Notes under the pieces: generated by a model | What the model saw: only the letters and a program-made list of their open reading frames with translations | Told to the model about the DNA's origin: nothing | Database searches by the model: none | Made by a program: the position numbers and the translations under genes | DNA from: Apostichopus japonicus | Taxonomy: Eukaryota > Echinodermata > Holothuroidea > Aspidochirotida > Stichopodidae | NCBI RefSeq assembly: GCF_037975245.1 | Contig: NC_092564.1 | Coordinates: 19,289,984 to 19,353,983, forward strand | DNA: 64,000 bases | Direction: 5' to 3' | Shown: one piece after another, positions 47,301 to 58,400 of the stretch | How the letters are laid out: each line of letters opens with the position of its first letter | Position numbering within the stretch: position 1 is the first letter of the stretch

Positions 47301-47746
47301 TTAGAGGCTCTGGGTGATGACATGTTCGCTGAGGATGACAGCTCGTACTTGGACGAGCCAATCAACGCACCAGCAGCTCCTGAGACCGCACCAGGCGGAG
47401 AATCTATGAAGGTTTGTATTTCGTAGAAGACATTCATATTCAGCTGTGCTGTGTACCGTAAAGCTTGTGTTATTAGTACATCAATTACCTAGGCAGGCCT
47501 GACAAGAGGGGTGGGAGGTGGGGGATTTACTGCTCCAGGGCCCAGAGGTCAATTATAGGGCTGGAAGAAATTTTGTATTGCATTGAGTTACTGGGACCTA
47601 CATGCATTTGTATGAGGACAAGGGGAAGAAATGTTTTTTCATTAGTTATAATATAAATGCTGTTCTAATATACTATTTTTCCCCTTTCATTTCAGGATGG
47701 TGTATTAGTTGATGAATTTGGCCTTCCCCAACTCCCAGCATCTTGA
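41321..47746 (+). CDS. CHMP5: charged multivesicular body protein 5 (ESCRT-III subunit), complete, 7 exons
   Basis: CHMP5 is a peripheral ESCRT-III (Snf7-family) protein at endosomes. It acts in late multivesicular body sorting and binds VTA1/LIP5, the activator of the VPS4 ATPase. Joining 41321-41389, 42696-42800, 43853-43899, 44804-44969, 45987-46098, 47299-47411 and 47696-47746 gives 663 nt, i.e. 220 residues, against 219 in human. All introns are GT-AG and every phase matches. The protein begins [19 protein letters not shown], has the basic helical core ([16 protein letters not shown], residues 43-58), the hallmark [20 protein letters not shown], then an acidic C-terminal half, and ends [15 protein letters not shown] context is good (A at -3). 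Introns are 0.28-1.3 kb. AATAAA at 48322 is one possible poly(A) signal. Nothing is disrupted, so this looks like a working housekeeping gene. Confidence 0.97.
42696..42800 (+). CDS. CHMP5: CHMP5 exon 2 (residues 24-58)
   Basis: Begins [16 protein letters not shown] after TCTCTAG and ends [10 protein letters not shown] before GTGAGA. Part of the long first helices of the ESCRT-III core. Confidence 0.96.
43307..43560. repeat. 124-bp tandem duplication in CHMP5 intron 2
   Basis: TTGTGTGCAGTTGAGTTCAG begins at 43307 and again at 43431. The copies continue alike through CTGAATGCCT, with substitutions and small gaps. Confidence 0.8.
43853..43899 (+). CDS. CHMP5: CHMP5 exon 3 (residues 59-73 plus 2 nt)
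   Basis: Encodes [15 protein letters not shown] plus AC, between TTTGCAG and GTAAGT. Short basic helix segment. Confidence 0.95.
44804..44969 (+). CDS. CHMP5: CHMP5 exon 4 (residues 74-129)
   Basis: Completes Thr74 and carries the most conserved block of the family ([16 protein letters not shown] through [16 protein letters not shown]). Ends DQIE phase 0 before GTCAGG. Confidence 0.97.
45987..46098 (+). CDS. CHMP5: CHMP5 exon 5 (residues 130-166 plus 1 nt)
   Basis: Encodes an acidic helix starting [20 protein letters not shown], in the region that in mammalian CHMP5 contacts VTA1/LIP5. Acceptor TTGCAG, donor GTTGGT. Confidence 0.95.
46411..46590 (-). mobile_element. tRNA-derived SINE family A, head-less copy in CHMP5 intron 5
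   Basis: Matches the reverse complement of the body of the full copy at 61684-61918 from the (ATAC)n tail through AAGCCTCATTGGCTTATCAA to CGACATACATTAATCTTGG. It stops at the junction with the tRNA-like head, which is absent. Confidence 0.8.
47299..47411 (+). CDS. CHMP5: CHMP5 exon 6 (residues 167-204)
   Basis: Encodes [19 protein letters not shown] and a Pro/Ala linker ending GGESMK. Acceptor TTTCAG, donor GTTTGT. Confidence 0.95.
47696..47746 (+). CDS. CHMP5: CHMP5 exon 7 (residues 205-220 and stop)
   Basis: Encodes [16 protein letters not shown] and TGA, matching the conserved C-terminus of CHMP5. Confidence 0.97.
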   Translation, partial: DGVLVDEFGLPQLPAS

Positions 47747-50104
47747 TTCAAGTGTAACAATTGATCCTGTGTAAATAGTTCGGACGATTGATGGTCCTTC
47801 GCCATTACTCTCATCTCTACAAATCTCAAAGCAAGTGTAACATCAAATACTTTTGGAAAGCTATGTGATATTATGGGCAAGAAAGCACTAGAACTCTCAT
47901 TTAATTTATGGGTTATTCATTTCATGTGGTTTTATTTTAATATTTCTCAAGAAAAGCATTTTTTGTTGTTTTGTAGATAGACAGTGAAGCTAAATGTAAA
48001 ACTCTTTAACAAGTGAAGGTAGTGAAGTCTGATGCATTTGGAATGATAGTTCGTATTAATGTTTCATTATTTAATGAATTAACTGTACAATTAGCTCACC
48101 GCAGAAAACGTAAAAACTGGAATCGAGATTTAGTTCTATGCATTTCTTTCTAAAAGGTTACAAAGAAAACATGGTTACAGAAATTTAAGCATCGCATATA
48201 AAATTCTTATTGGTTAATGAAAGGTGTCTTAATTTAAAGTTAATTTATAATAAGTTGGCACTTGTTTCTCTCTTGCCTGACCATGTGGTGTAGCAATAGG
48301 AAGCAAATCTCCACACAAAAAAATAAAATATTCCCCTTCCCCCTCCCCCTCCCTTCCTTCCTAAACCTACCCTGATTAAAGCCAATTTCAAGTTTGTCCC
48401 CAAGTTCATTTTACATGAAAAATAAGATAGTGATAAGGTTTGTATGTATTTTTGATCCTCCTGCAAGCAGGAACTCGCGAAGAAGCCTCATAGGCTTATC
48501 AAAGCCGCAAGCTGACAGAAGTCAGTTTCTTAGATTCATATTTAGCGTCCATGATTATGAATTGTCAACAACTCTGTAACTGGAGGACATACTTAACGAC
48601 ATACTGGACGACAAGGTGTAATGAAACTTTAACCTCTCCCTTCTAAGAAAGTTTCGCCTGTCAAATGAAGTCCTTTACCCTTGGTAAATCGTAACTTCAT
48701 GAAAAAAAAACATCTCTAACTTGATCTATATTTTCTGATTTTTTTTGGTAGTCTGTGTATTTGATTGTCTTGTATAATCAATCTTGTACAAGATTAAAGA
48801 GCCAGATTCCATTATCAGTAGGATTAATCGATCAAAGCCTTCAAGATTCTGTTAATCATAATGTCGAATTTGAAAAGCACATTTTTCAGGTTTTAATTGA
48901 GCAGTCTTTAAAGTATTCTTTTTGAATTATACTTTGTGAAATTGTTTACTGAATAACTATAATTTGTCAAGATGGAGTCTCAATAATGAGTAATTTAAAT
49001 GCTGCTTTCTTCTGTGGTAATCTTGATGTGATTGTGTACGAAAAATTCCTACCGAAAGTTCTTCTTCCCCCTCATAACAGAGATATAGACTTGGAGAGTG
49101 TTCGGTATTGAATTATTAGCAACAGCTTTGGCCTTGTAACTGCACAATTTTAACATATAGACAGAGTGTAGCCATACTGGGGAGCATGTGAGCTTGTCAA
49201 CATTTCATTACCATTGTACTTTTTTGGGGGATCTTATTGCTGCATGGCACGATATTCAAATTTATGTGAGAACCAATTCAGTTAATGTCTGTATGCAATT
49301 AACCCAATATTCCACTCCTGTAAACTCATCTGTTATATTTTATTATGTAAGAAAAGAAAAGAGATTTGGCATGTGAAATATTACTTACGACTCTTTTGTA
49401 GAAATATATATTGGTTATGAGCAAACCTAATAACTCAAATATCTTTTCCTTCTTTTTTTTCCTTCTTTTTATTAAACCCGAGTCCTAAAATTAATTCTCA
49501 AACTCTAAAAGGTATGTTAGTTTGTTGTGTACATGAAAAAGTTTACCTAATGTATTCATCTAAAGGATATCAGTATTGGCCACAAATATGCTAGAAATTT
49601 AGCAATAATGGTCACCAATGATCAAAATTTCAAGAAGCATTTCACTGTCACTCTTAAGGTAGTTATCCACACTGAGACATTTTAATCTGTTTCTAACATT
49701 GGCTGTTTTAACATATACCATGAATGTCTGTGAAAACAAGGAGACGACTAAGATCCTCCAAGAGGATACGTTGAACAGTTGTAGCAATTTTTGTAGCATG
49801 CTGAAAGTTTGGGACAATACTCATGGCCTATAATAAGCCATGCCAAGGGTGGAGACAATATCAAGAAGTTGATCGACCTACATAGCCTCCTGGATTCAGC
49901 ATCCACAATTCTCTTGTCCAATTGAACACAATTCTATCTTGATTCTATCAAACCCTTAGAAGAACGATCCATCCAAATCTAATACCACAACCCTACCATG
50001 ATGTCTTATATTCTGTCGGTTCAAATTTGTATAAATATAAAATAAAACTGATAGCAAACTGCTTATCCACTAGAGAGCCTGTGTAAGAGAATATGTAAAA
50101 GTAA
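47747..50104. other. CHMP5 3' flank / probable 3' UTR
   Basis: Follows the CHMP5 stop. Possible poly(A) signals are AATAAA at 48322, ATTAAA at 48793 and AATAAA at 50041. The actual cleavage site cannot be chosen without transcript data. No other gene is seen. Confidence 0.45.
48439..48595 (-). mobile_element. tRNA-derived SINE family A, head-less copy downstream of CHMP5
   Basis: Same body as 46411-46590 and 61684-61918: tail-side TGTATGTATTTTTGATCCTC, CTGCAAGCAGG hairpin, AAGCCTCATAGGCTTATCAA, and CTCTGTAACTGGAGGACATAC. It lacks the tRNA-like head. It may lie in the CHMP5 3' UTR if the distal poly(A) signals are used. Confidence 0.8.
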
Positions 50105-50240
50105 GTTGGCCTGACGTTTCGATCCTAGCAGGATCTTCTTTAAAGGCTAAATGCAGTGGCGGCCGAACCGGGGGGGGGGGGGGCTTGGGGGGCTCAGCCC
50201 CCAATGAAAAAGTTGAGGGGGAAAATGCATGACAAGCCCC
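50105..50240. repeat. dispersed-repeat termini: GACGTTTCGATCCTAGCAGGATC block and CAGTGGCGGCCG G-run
   Basis: 50110-50145 holds GGCCTGACGTTTCGATCCTA then GCAGGATCTTCTT, including the inverted pair GATCC/GGATC. From 50156 CAGTGGCGGCCGAACCGGGG leads into a G run and GGGGGGCTCAGCCCCC, like a DNA-transposon end. The families are not identified. Confidence 0.4.
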
Positions 50241-50880
50241 CCCCAATATTTACCAAGGCTCCGAACGTGCATCTGCCCATTTTTTAATGCATACTTGTTG
50301 ATCTGTCCGATGCACACATATACTATATGGGTGTAATAATTAAATATGATAATTGATTGTCTGTATCATGCCTCATCGAAAATTAGTGTTTTAAATAAGA
50401 GGGTAATAAGCTAAACGCTACACTCATCAACATTTGCGTTTACACTACGAGTACAAGCAAGGCGTGGAACATGGCTTTATATTTAAACGCAATCAATTAT
50501 TGAACAAAAACACAATATTAGCATTTCACCTGTGCTGTATAGGGTACATGCATTCATGACATGATGACAGTGCTAGGTGATAGAAATTTGTTGGCAACTG
50601 CACATGGTTTTGGAATTGCCCATTTGTTGACATTAAGAAATGCTTTCTGTTTTATCTTATGACATTTATTTAATTCAGGGGCTTCGGAGCCGGTACGGGC
50701 AGGTCCGGCGAACGGACCAATATTCACGACGCAAAAAAAGAAAAGAAAAGAAAAGAAAGTAGGACTAAAAAATGGAAAACAAAAAATCTCTGAGGTATAT
50801 GTTTCAATAATTTTCAATAATGATGACGGCAAGTAGGCTAAATTTGACTACTCTAGCATGGCAGGGGTTTTGTTTTCAAG

Positions 50881-51435
50881 CTCGGGAAGTGCCATTTCCT
50901 GCAATCTGGGAGGCGTATTTTCAAAATCTTCTCCATTACGCTACGTGCCAACCATGGTGGCGCGTAGCTTAGTTTGACCTACCAAACGTCTCCCCGATAA
51001 TTATGATAGTTGGCCACACTCTGAACCGCCGTACCAATCAAAAATAGCTTCCGACGCCCTTGTAATTATTGCATTTAATTGCAAGTAGTAATTTACTACA
51101 CTCAAAAACGTCTTTGCGAGTACACGTCGAGTAATAGCTTCTCTCTTAAAACACCATCGAATATACAAATTACAATGTTTTTACAGATTTTTATGTGCAA
51201 TCTGCAGGCTTGAGAGTCTCAAGCCTGCAATTTCTCAGATTGCACGTAAAAATCTGTAAAAACATTGAGACCCATGTTTTAGGGCTAGGTATTTGCAGCA
51301 TTAAACACTTGGGAAGTGCCGTTTCCGGCCATCTGTGGGGTTTAAGAAACCCAAAATTTTCTTGTACGCTCTGCGCCAACCGATGGTGGCGCTCCGCTTA
51401 GATAGTCTCCACATATTAGCCCCTCCCAATAATTT
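50881..51435. repeat. two ~125-bp direct repeats flanking an imperfect hairpin
   Basis: Copy 1 (50881-51002) and copy 2 (51309-51435) share GGAAGTGCC, TTTCC, ATCTG, CAAAAT.TTCT, GCCAACC, ATGGTGGCGC and the CTTAG/CCC-AATAAT blocks. Between them 51173-51267 is a fold-back with 31-bp arms and one mismatch. The arrangement suggests a transposon or satellite unit of about 428 bp present in two copies. Confidence 0.65.
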
Positions 51436-54400
51436 TCCCGTTCCGCTGCGCCTGGCTAAATGACAAGTAACAGTAACAGAAGGGACAAAAAACCCACACA
51501 GAATACTGACAGGTTGATGAGCATGGTGAACACAAAGAGATAGATGTAAGGGGATTAGTAGACAGGTTCAAATTTGTGTAACATGCAAACACGACAACAA
51601 CAAAGATAATAATAACACTTACAGCATTAAATGAAAAATATACAACTTTGTATTGCACCATTGTACATAAACTTTGAAGTTCAAACCATGATAACAAATG
51701 ATATTACTCATAAAGATAAAAATTCATGGATGATATCTATTTTCTATGAAATTTGGGGAAGATGAGGCAAGCCAAATAATCATAAATTAACCTACTGATA
51801 TGTGATTACTAACTTAGAAAGCTTTGTCTGGTAACTAATTTTACATTTTTTTCAAATTAATGCTGATTGCTTTATCAAAATAGAAACTGTGCATTACCCT
51901 ACAAAAAAATGAATGCAACCGAACATAATACATGGACCAGTCATATAAAAATTCCATTAATTTATTTAGCCAAACTTAAAACAAGGTACCGATTATCTTT
52001 TCACGATACTTTTCATAGCACGACTTAGATATTTTCAAGGCCTTATTAGGACAGGTTGAAACGTTTAGCACTCACGGGTTAAACATTGCATAGAGAATAT
52101 ACGAACGGAATACTAGCTTTTGACAGTCATCAGATGAGATGTAGAAATATGTTTACACATTCAGTCTTTCATTGCAGACTCTCGTTCAGACTTTCAAAAC
52201 TTTAAGACATTTCAGAGGTTTAAAGCAGATATTTGCGTTTGGTCAGAAAGTGATGATAAATTTTAATACAAAACCTACAGAGTATTACTCAAACTGTGAT
52301 TGCAATCCCAAAGAAAATCGCAATCGAAGAAAATCTAAATTGTTTCATCAAAATGAAAGTTCATTTTGGAGAGTATACTGTGACTAATTTTACAACCCAT
52401 TTCACAATTTGTCGCGTGTTACTGTATAAGTATATTAACTATAATGCAAAAACAGGAAATATATGATTTGTGTCACCTTTTTTCTTTGTATTGAAACATG
52501 AATAAAAGTATGCTACCCACAATGTACCGCATTGTTTTTAGAACTTAGTATTTCCATCAATATCAACAACTTTACAAACATCTACACAATAAAAGGCTTT
52601 AAGGGAACGTTAGCTATGAATGCAAAAGACACATGGTAGTTACACAACTCAGTTTCTTAATTGTACTCCAGCAACAATGATGCAAACAAGACACCTGAAT
52701 ATCACCCCATGTGAGCCCCTTACTCCCCTCCCCAATAATCATCTTACATATGACTCATAATTTCATAAAAAAATAAGAAAGTGGTGAATCCAGGGGTGTT
52801 TAGGGTGTACACCCCTACCCTCCCCCCCCCCCCCCCACATTTCAACAAGCAATAAATTAAAAGCAGTTTTTAGCAAAATCCGATCTGTAAACCTCATTTT
52901 ATAGCATAAAGTTGCCTCATTATGCACTTAAAATTTAAAAATGAATATTTTAATTTTCCTTCAATTGATTTAGGGTAGGAGCATGCACTTCCCTGATCTC
53001 ATCTGAAACAATTCTTCCCAGGTAATGATGACAATTAAACAATTACTTTTGTTTAAATTACATTTAATCACAGAGAAACCAGTTGAAACCAGATATGTCA
53101 CATTTAAAATTACACATTTTTATACCAAAAAATTCACAATGATTGACATTCATTTCCAAGGCCATATCGTGTGCTATCAAAAAATCACAAATGCTAGCTA
53201 CAAAAGGAAAAATTTGGGTTAAAACAGTAGTAGAATTCAGAGATAAGAGTTGCTTGAAATTTAATGACCTGTCAGAAAGAAATGAAATGACTACATCATA
53301 AAGGCTTCCTTCATCAGGGTACAACTGAAAGTAGGGTTCACGCAGGGGCGGATACAAGTTTGTGGCCCTGATGTCGATGAAGGCCAACTCCATCGTAGGT
53401 CTGGATGAAAGTGAATGGTGCATTCTGACGCATATTTAAGCTACAAATTAGGTTGCTATTAAGTCTGCACACAAGTTATTGCTAATAAACTCCTTGTAAT
53501 ATTTTGTGTGCGATTGAAACGGGTATGTACATCCCTAACACCACCCCCTCCCCTCTCTGCCCTTGGTCTACTCCCCCCCCCTTGCACATGCAAACTGCTC
53601 CCTGCTGTCCTCGTACAAACTCTTTACGAGTGCCAAGTGATTTTATGTCAAGTTTAATAAGGACAATGTAACTTGACATTTCAATGTGAAGAGAGATTAG
53701 AATGTGCATTTCATACAAAATATTGACATCACATTGATGCACCAATTAAATATAAAACTATTTAATAACACACTATAGTATCATACATACTATGATTGTG
53801 CCATTGCTGATAAAACACCAATCAGAAACATATGAACCAAAAAAACAAACAAAAACAGGAATAAAGAAGCTAATTTTCTATCAAAAATTGCACACCTATC
53901 AATAAAGTTAAAATTTGAAGCTGTTTTCAATTGATTATTTTTATTTTTTGTACTTATACTTGTACTTAATACACTTTTCATGAGGCAGTTATTACTAAGT
54001 TTTAATAACACAGACAGCAACACTAAGTGGTCTGTGAAGAGTTTCTCTGATTAAAATCAGTTTCTCAGATAAAATCATATAGAAAAGCCCTATGGGTATA
54101 AAGATGATATACAGGTTGTGTCATGTTAAACTCTAGGATGAATTGCTGATAAATCACTACAAATGTCCTGTTGTGTTGGAATACAGCTCGTTAAATATGT
54201 TTGTCACATACTGACTGCTTATTTTTGGTAATTAATAAGAAAGAAAACTAAAAAGCTGAAATATTGAGTCCAAGGTCTTGTGCATCTCTTTACTTCCTAG
54301 TCGCTCTTAAATAAACATAAAATAGTTTGTTTATTTTTTTTAGAAATTATGATTTGGTAAATCTGAAAGACAAAAATTGTTTCAAAAAAATTATCAGACT

Positions 54401-55197
54401 TAAAATGACTTTGCAGCAGTTCTCACTCCTATTTGGTCCCAATAGGCAAAAAAATTGTGTTTCATTTACTGTCTGAGACACAAACGGCTGATTTAGTCAA
54501 ACAAAACTATGAATTTACCTTTAACTGTTTAAATTAAAATAAAAAATATGACAATGTTCTGTGCGTTGTCTTTTTTTCGGTTTTCCCCTTCTAATTTCAC
54601 AGACAGACAGATACATTGGTCATTTATTCATACCTGTTTTCCAATTCCTGACTGACAAACTTGAACAGCAAATTTGGTGTCAAAGTAATTTCTCTTTAAC
54701 AATAACTGTGCTGGTTGCCGTCCAAAAAAAAAATCTTAAATGAGAACAAGTTGCCTTGGAAAGAATTTGAAAAATGTGCATCTTAAAAAGAATCTATGGC
54801 ATTATAACAATTTTTCACACAAATATAATGTTTAATAAATATATAAAATATAACATGTCACCACCATAATTTCCCAAAATTATAAACAATCACAAAGAAT
54901 AGAAAAGCTGATACCTTAGTTTTGACATGTTTGAGAATAGGAAAAGGACTGCCTCATGATCAAGCACAAACTATGCAGGCAAATGAGGTATAACTATGAC
55001 AACCTCATGAAGTGAGGTCGTTCCTGACGGTGGCCTCCCCCGGCCATTGACACTTCAATGTGGTGTTATCATCGGCAGAATGTTGTGCAGTCTCTTACTA
55101 CGACTGCAAAATATCTGGTCATCATCGTCATGCTTCCTCTCAAGATTCCCTTGCAACAAGGAGGGTCCGGATACTATACTGAGGTTTGTTCTACTCA
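51436..55197. other. tail-to-tail gap and probable GT49-gene 3' UTR
   Basis: CHMP5 (plus) and the GT49 gene (minus) converge on this region. Minus-strand AATAAA words (plus TTTATT) at 54623 and 54330 could end the GT49 transcript. A GGGTGTACACCCC hairpin plus C run lies at 52790-52840. No coding sequence is recognised. Confidence 0.4.
52790..52840. repeat. GGGTGTACACCCC hairpin with poly(C), copy 2
   Basis: ATCCAGGGGTGTTTAGGGTG continues into TACACCCCTACCC and a C run of about 15. Related to 25879-25920. Confidence 0.4.
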
Positions 55198-55258
55198 ATG
55201 TAGTTACCTCTACCTCATGGTAGTTACCTCTACCTCATGTAGTTACCTCTACCTCGCA
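55198..55258. repeat. ~21-bp minisatellite overlapping the GT49 stop codon
   Basis: TAGTTACCTCTACCTCATGG-type units occur three times in a row. The TAG stop of the GT49 gene (55251-55249) lies inside the leftover of the last unit. Confidence 0.85.
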
Positions 55259-55462
55259 TCATCTATAGAATCCTCCATGGTGTCCTCTGTCTGTTCGCAC
55301 GGCCCCAATTTATAATTCTGCATCAGTTCGGAAATAAATTCAAACCGTCGAACGTATACATCTGTCTGAGTGAAGAATCCGTAGGCCTGACTCTCCGAGC
55401 TCGCGGTCGGGAACGACGGTTCGGTTATAGCCCAGGCGTTTGGCAAGACGATGAATTCATAG
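55249..55462 (-). CDS. GT49-like gene last exon
   Basis: Encodes YEFIVLPNAWAITEPSF, then an acidic tail ending TMEDSIDDAR and TAG. The His that follows the VLPNA strand in LARGE is Thr here. Acceptor CCTATAG. Confidence 0.9.
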
Positions 55463-58400
55463 CTATAGGAGAACAAGGTAGTTCGGTAAAGTATGACTTA
55501 TCGCACTTAGATATTCTCACACAAGATGCAGTCCTATAACATATTCTACTATCTTTTACCATCCCTTCTATCTCTACAAATTATAACTTATCCAAAGCTT
55601 CATAAAGCTGGCAGCAAGCTGCCAAATTGAATGGGACCTGCTAGTCCAGCAATTGACATTGACTGCTTCTGACCGTGACTGGAACAAAATTTTCACTGTT
55701 TTAAGTCCCACTGGCCTCAGTCGGGGATATTCAAAATCTTGATTTTCTTTTACCGACTAGCGACTGTCTAGTTTCATCAAATGTAAACCCATCAAAGGAA
55801 ATCATTTTGCATGGATGAAACGAAAAAGTTTGAATAAAGTAAATGGCTCAAGAAACTTGAATGCAATGGAATATAGTTATGAAAGATATATGGACAACTT
55901 ACCCAGCAGCTAGGAGCTCCATAATGTGAGAGATTCTAGCTAATGGACCATCATGAAAACGCTCATCAAATTGAGGAGTCGTGGCAGTTTTTCTGAAAAT
56001 GATCATTATATCAGTACATGCTAATCTGTGCCACGCATTCACCTACTGTAGATAACAACAGAGTGGAAACAAACTTGAAAGACCCATTCCAAACAATTAT
56101 TTTTTTTAATAAACCTTGGAGTCATCTAAAGCACATCGTAAACAGATATTATTTTAAAGAGGTTAAGGATATAAAAAAAAGGCTATTACAACACCTTGTA
56201 TTACATCTTATACTGCATATGTAGCACTAAAAGTAAACCGGTTTCGAAAATGTTCAGTAGCTGGCAAAATTTGTGAAGAGTCATTGAGAGCAGCTTGAAT
56301 TGATTTCTATGACCATGAAGAGAATCAGCACACAGTATAAAATGATTCTGACATCAGCAAACAGTTACTTGAGAACCATAAAACTTATGAATACATATTA
56401 AGATGAACAGAGGATAATGTAGCAGATGTGTTTGATCATAACAGAAACTTTGTGACAAAGTAGCGGAAATATCTAACAATTGTCAATATTTTGTCACATA
56501 CATCCGTTCTAACCTAGTTGCGTCTGCATGCTCTGGGGACGAGAAAAATGTCACAAAGTTGGCAGAAACCCACTCGTGTAAACAAACGACTCCATAGAGG
56601 GCAACTTACTTTATTACAACATATGGTTCGTACTTGTCGTTGAACACTTCCACTGGATACGGTCCTTTAGCCCGGAACCAATGTCTATAATCCGTTGATC
56701 TGTGAGCATCAGGATCGGTCAGTCTCTGTGCGAAGTGGTTAAGGAATACTTCCATCGTACGTCCTATACACGTATTATACCGGCTCGCCAAACCCTAAAA
56801 AGCCTTGCGAATTATTACCGAACCATCGTTTTCTTTTCTTACTATTGTCTTGATTTTATCTGATTCTGGGTTTCCTTATGAAATGATTTTCGAACAATAA
56901 TGTCCACGACAATGTACAGTTTTTGAATAAGTTGTTTGCACCACCCTGACAAGTAGTAGAAAAATTGTGTGTGGGATGCTGAGATACACAGCCGTCCATC
57001 AGATAGGGGACACTAAGTGATGACGAGCTGTCCTACAAGCAGTCCTAAAATATGTCTTCAAACATAAGACAGGTGTCTTGTAATTCTCCGACCAGAATTC
57101 TAACAAAAGAATTTGACGTACGAAAGTGTACAGCGACCATCATCACACTAATAGGGCTTCCAAATGAGCCACTGTCCAACTTCCTAACCTGTAGGAATTC
57201 ACTTAACGATAAACACAGACTCTTATATTATTTTGGACCATAAGAAAGACAAAGCAAAGTCTTCAACAGACAAACCATGGACAACTTATAAAAAAAAAAT
57301 TAGTACAAGATGACTCTAACATGTCATCCCTTCAGAAGTTAAAGAAAGATCATTTAAAGATGGTACATAAAAACACCATCCTTTTAAAGCTATGAGATAT
57401 CTATAACAAGAGCCCAACGGTCACTATGGTTCCTTAGTGAAATGTTAAAAGTGTTCATCACCCATCACCCAATATCATAATATTTATGCCCACATGTACA
57501 AGATATTAACCAACAACTGTATTCCAAGTTTGGATGTAATCTGATTTAAGGTTGTGGAGTTATTGCAAAATTTTAAAATTTAGGCTCCTCCCAAAGAAAT
57601 TAGGCTGATAAAAATTAGCACTTAAATGATATCAAACAGATTTGGCCCACACAAAGTGGCTCAAACATATATGTTTGCCCCCAAAAAATGTTGGCCCAAA
57701 TGGTCCCAAACATATAAGGCCCCACAAATTTGGGCCAATATATGTGTGCCAAACACATTTCAGGTGGAAACAAAATTTGCGCCCACCAGACACAAAATAT
57801 CCCAGATGGGCCAAAAATATTTATGTACATGTTACATATTTATGTTTATGTACCAGCTATTAACCAACAACTGTATACCAAGTTTGGCTAAAATCTGACC
57901 TCCGGTTGCAGAGTTATTGCAATGTATATAAAATGTGAGGCCAAAAGTGGGCCCGAAAAAATGACATCACACATTACATATCGCTCTTTGAGGCAGCTCA
58001 ATGGATTAGTGGAATTGAAGATCTTTCTCCTTTAAACCACCATCGATATCAAAAAACAAAAGGATATTGAATGAAATAGCACCAGGGTCCTCCCCAGTCA
58101 CCAATGCTCTCAGCTCATCTTTGGAATTTGGCAATGGAAGCTCCTAAAATTTAGGAAAGGAAAATAAAAAGAAATCAAATTATTTTCCCCAAGATAAAGC
58201 TTCAATGACGGGGGAAATTGTGGTTTCAGAAGCAACTGTGGCTTACCGTAATGAGAGAGAGAGACTATTGAAAAAAAATTCTTTGAATCTCAATATATTG
58301 CAAAAATTGTTCATGCACAGAGAAAGATAATAAAACTCTTACAAAAGGAATTTGAACTTTGAAGTCAGTGTACATTATCAACTGCTATAACTCTCCAACT

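Noticed and set aside
50105-50150. Hammerhead-like ribozyme core on the minus strand
   Set aside because: GAAGATCC...GGATCGAAACGTC resembles part of a hammerhead core, but the CUGANGA box is incomplete and stem III cannot be formed. A dispersed repeat end is the simpler reading.
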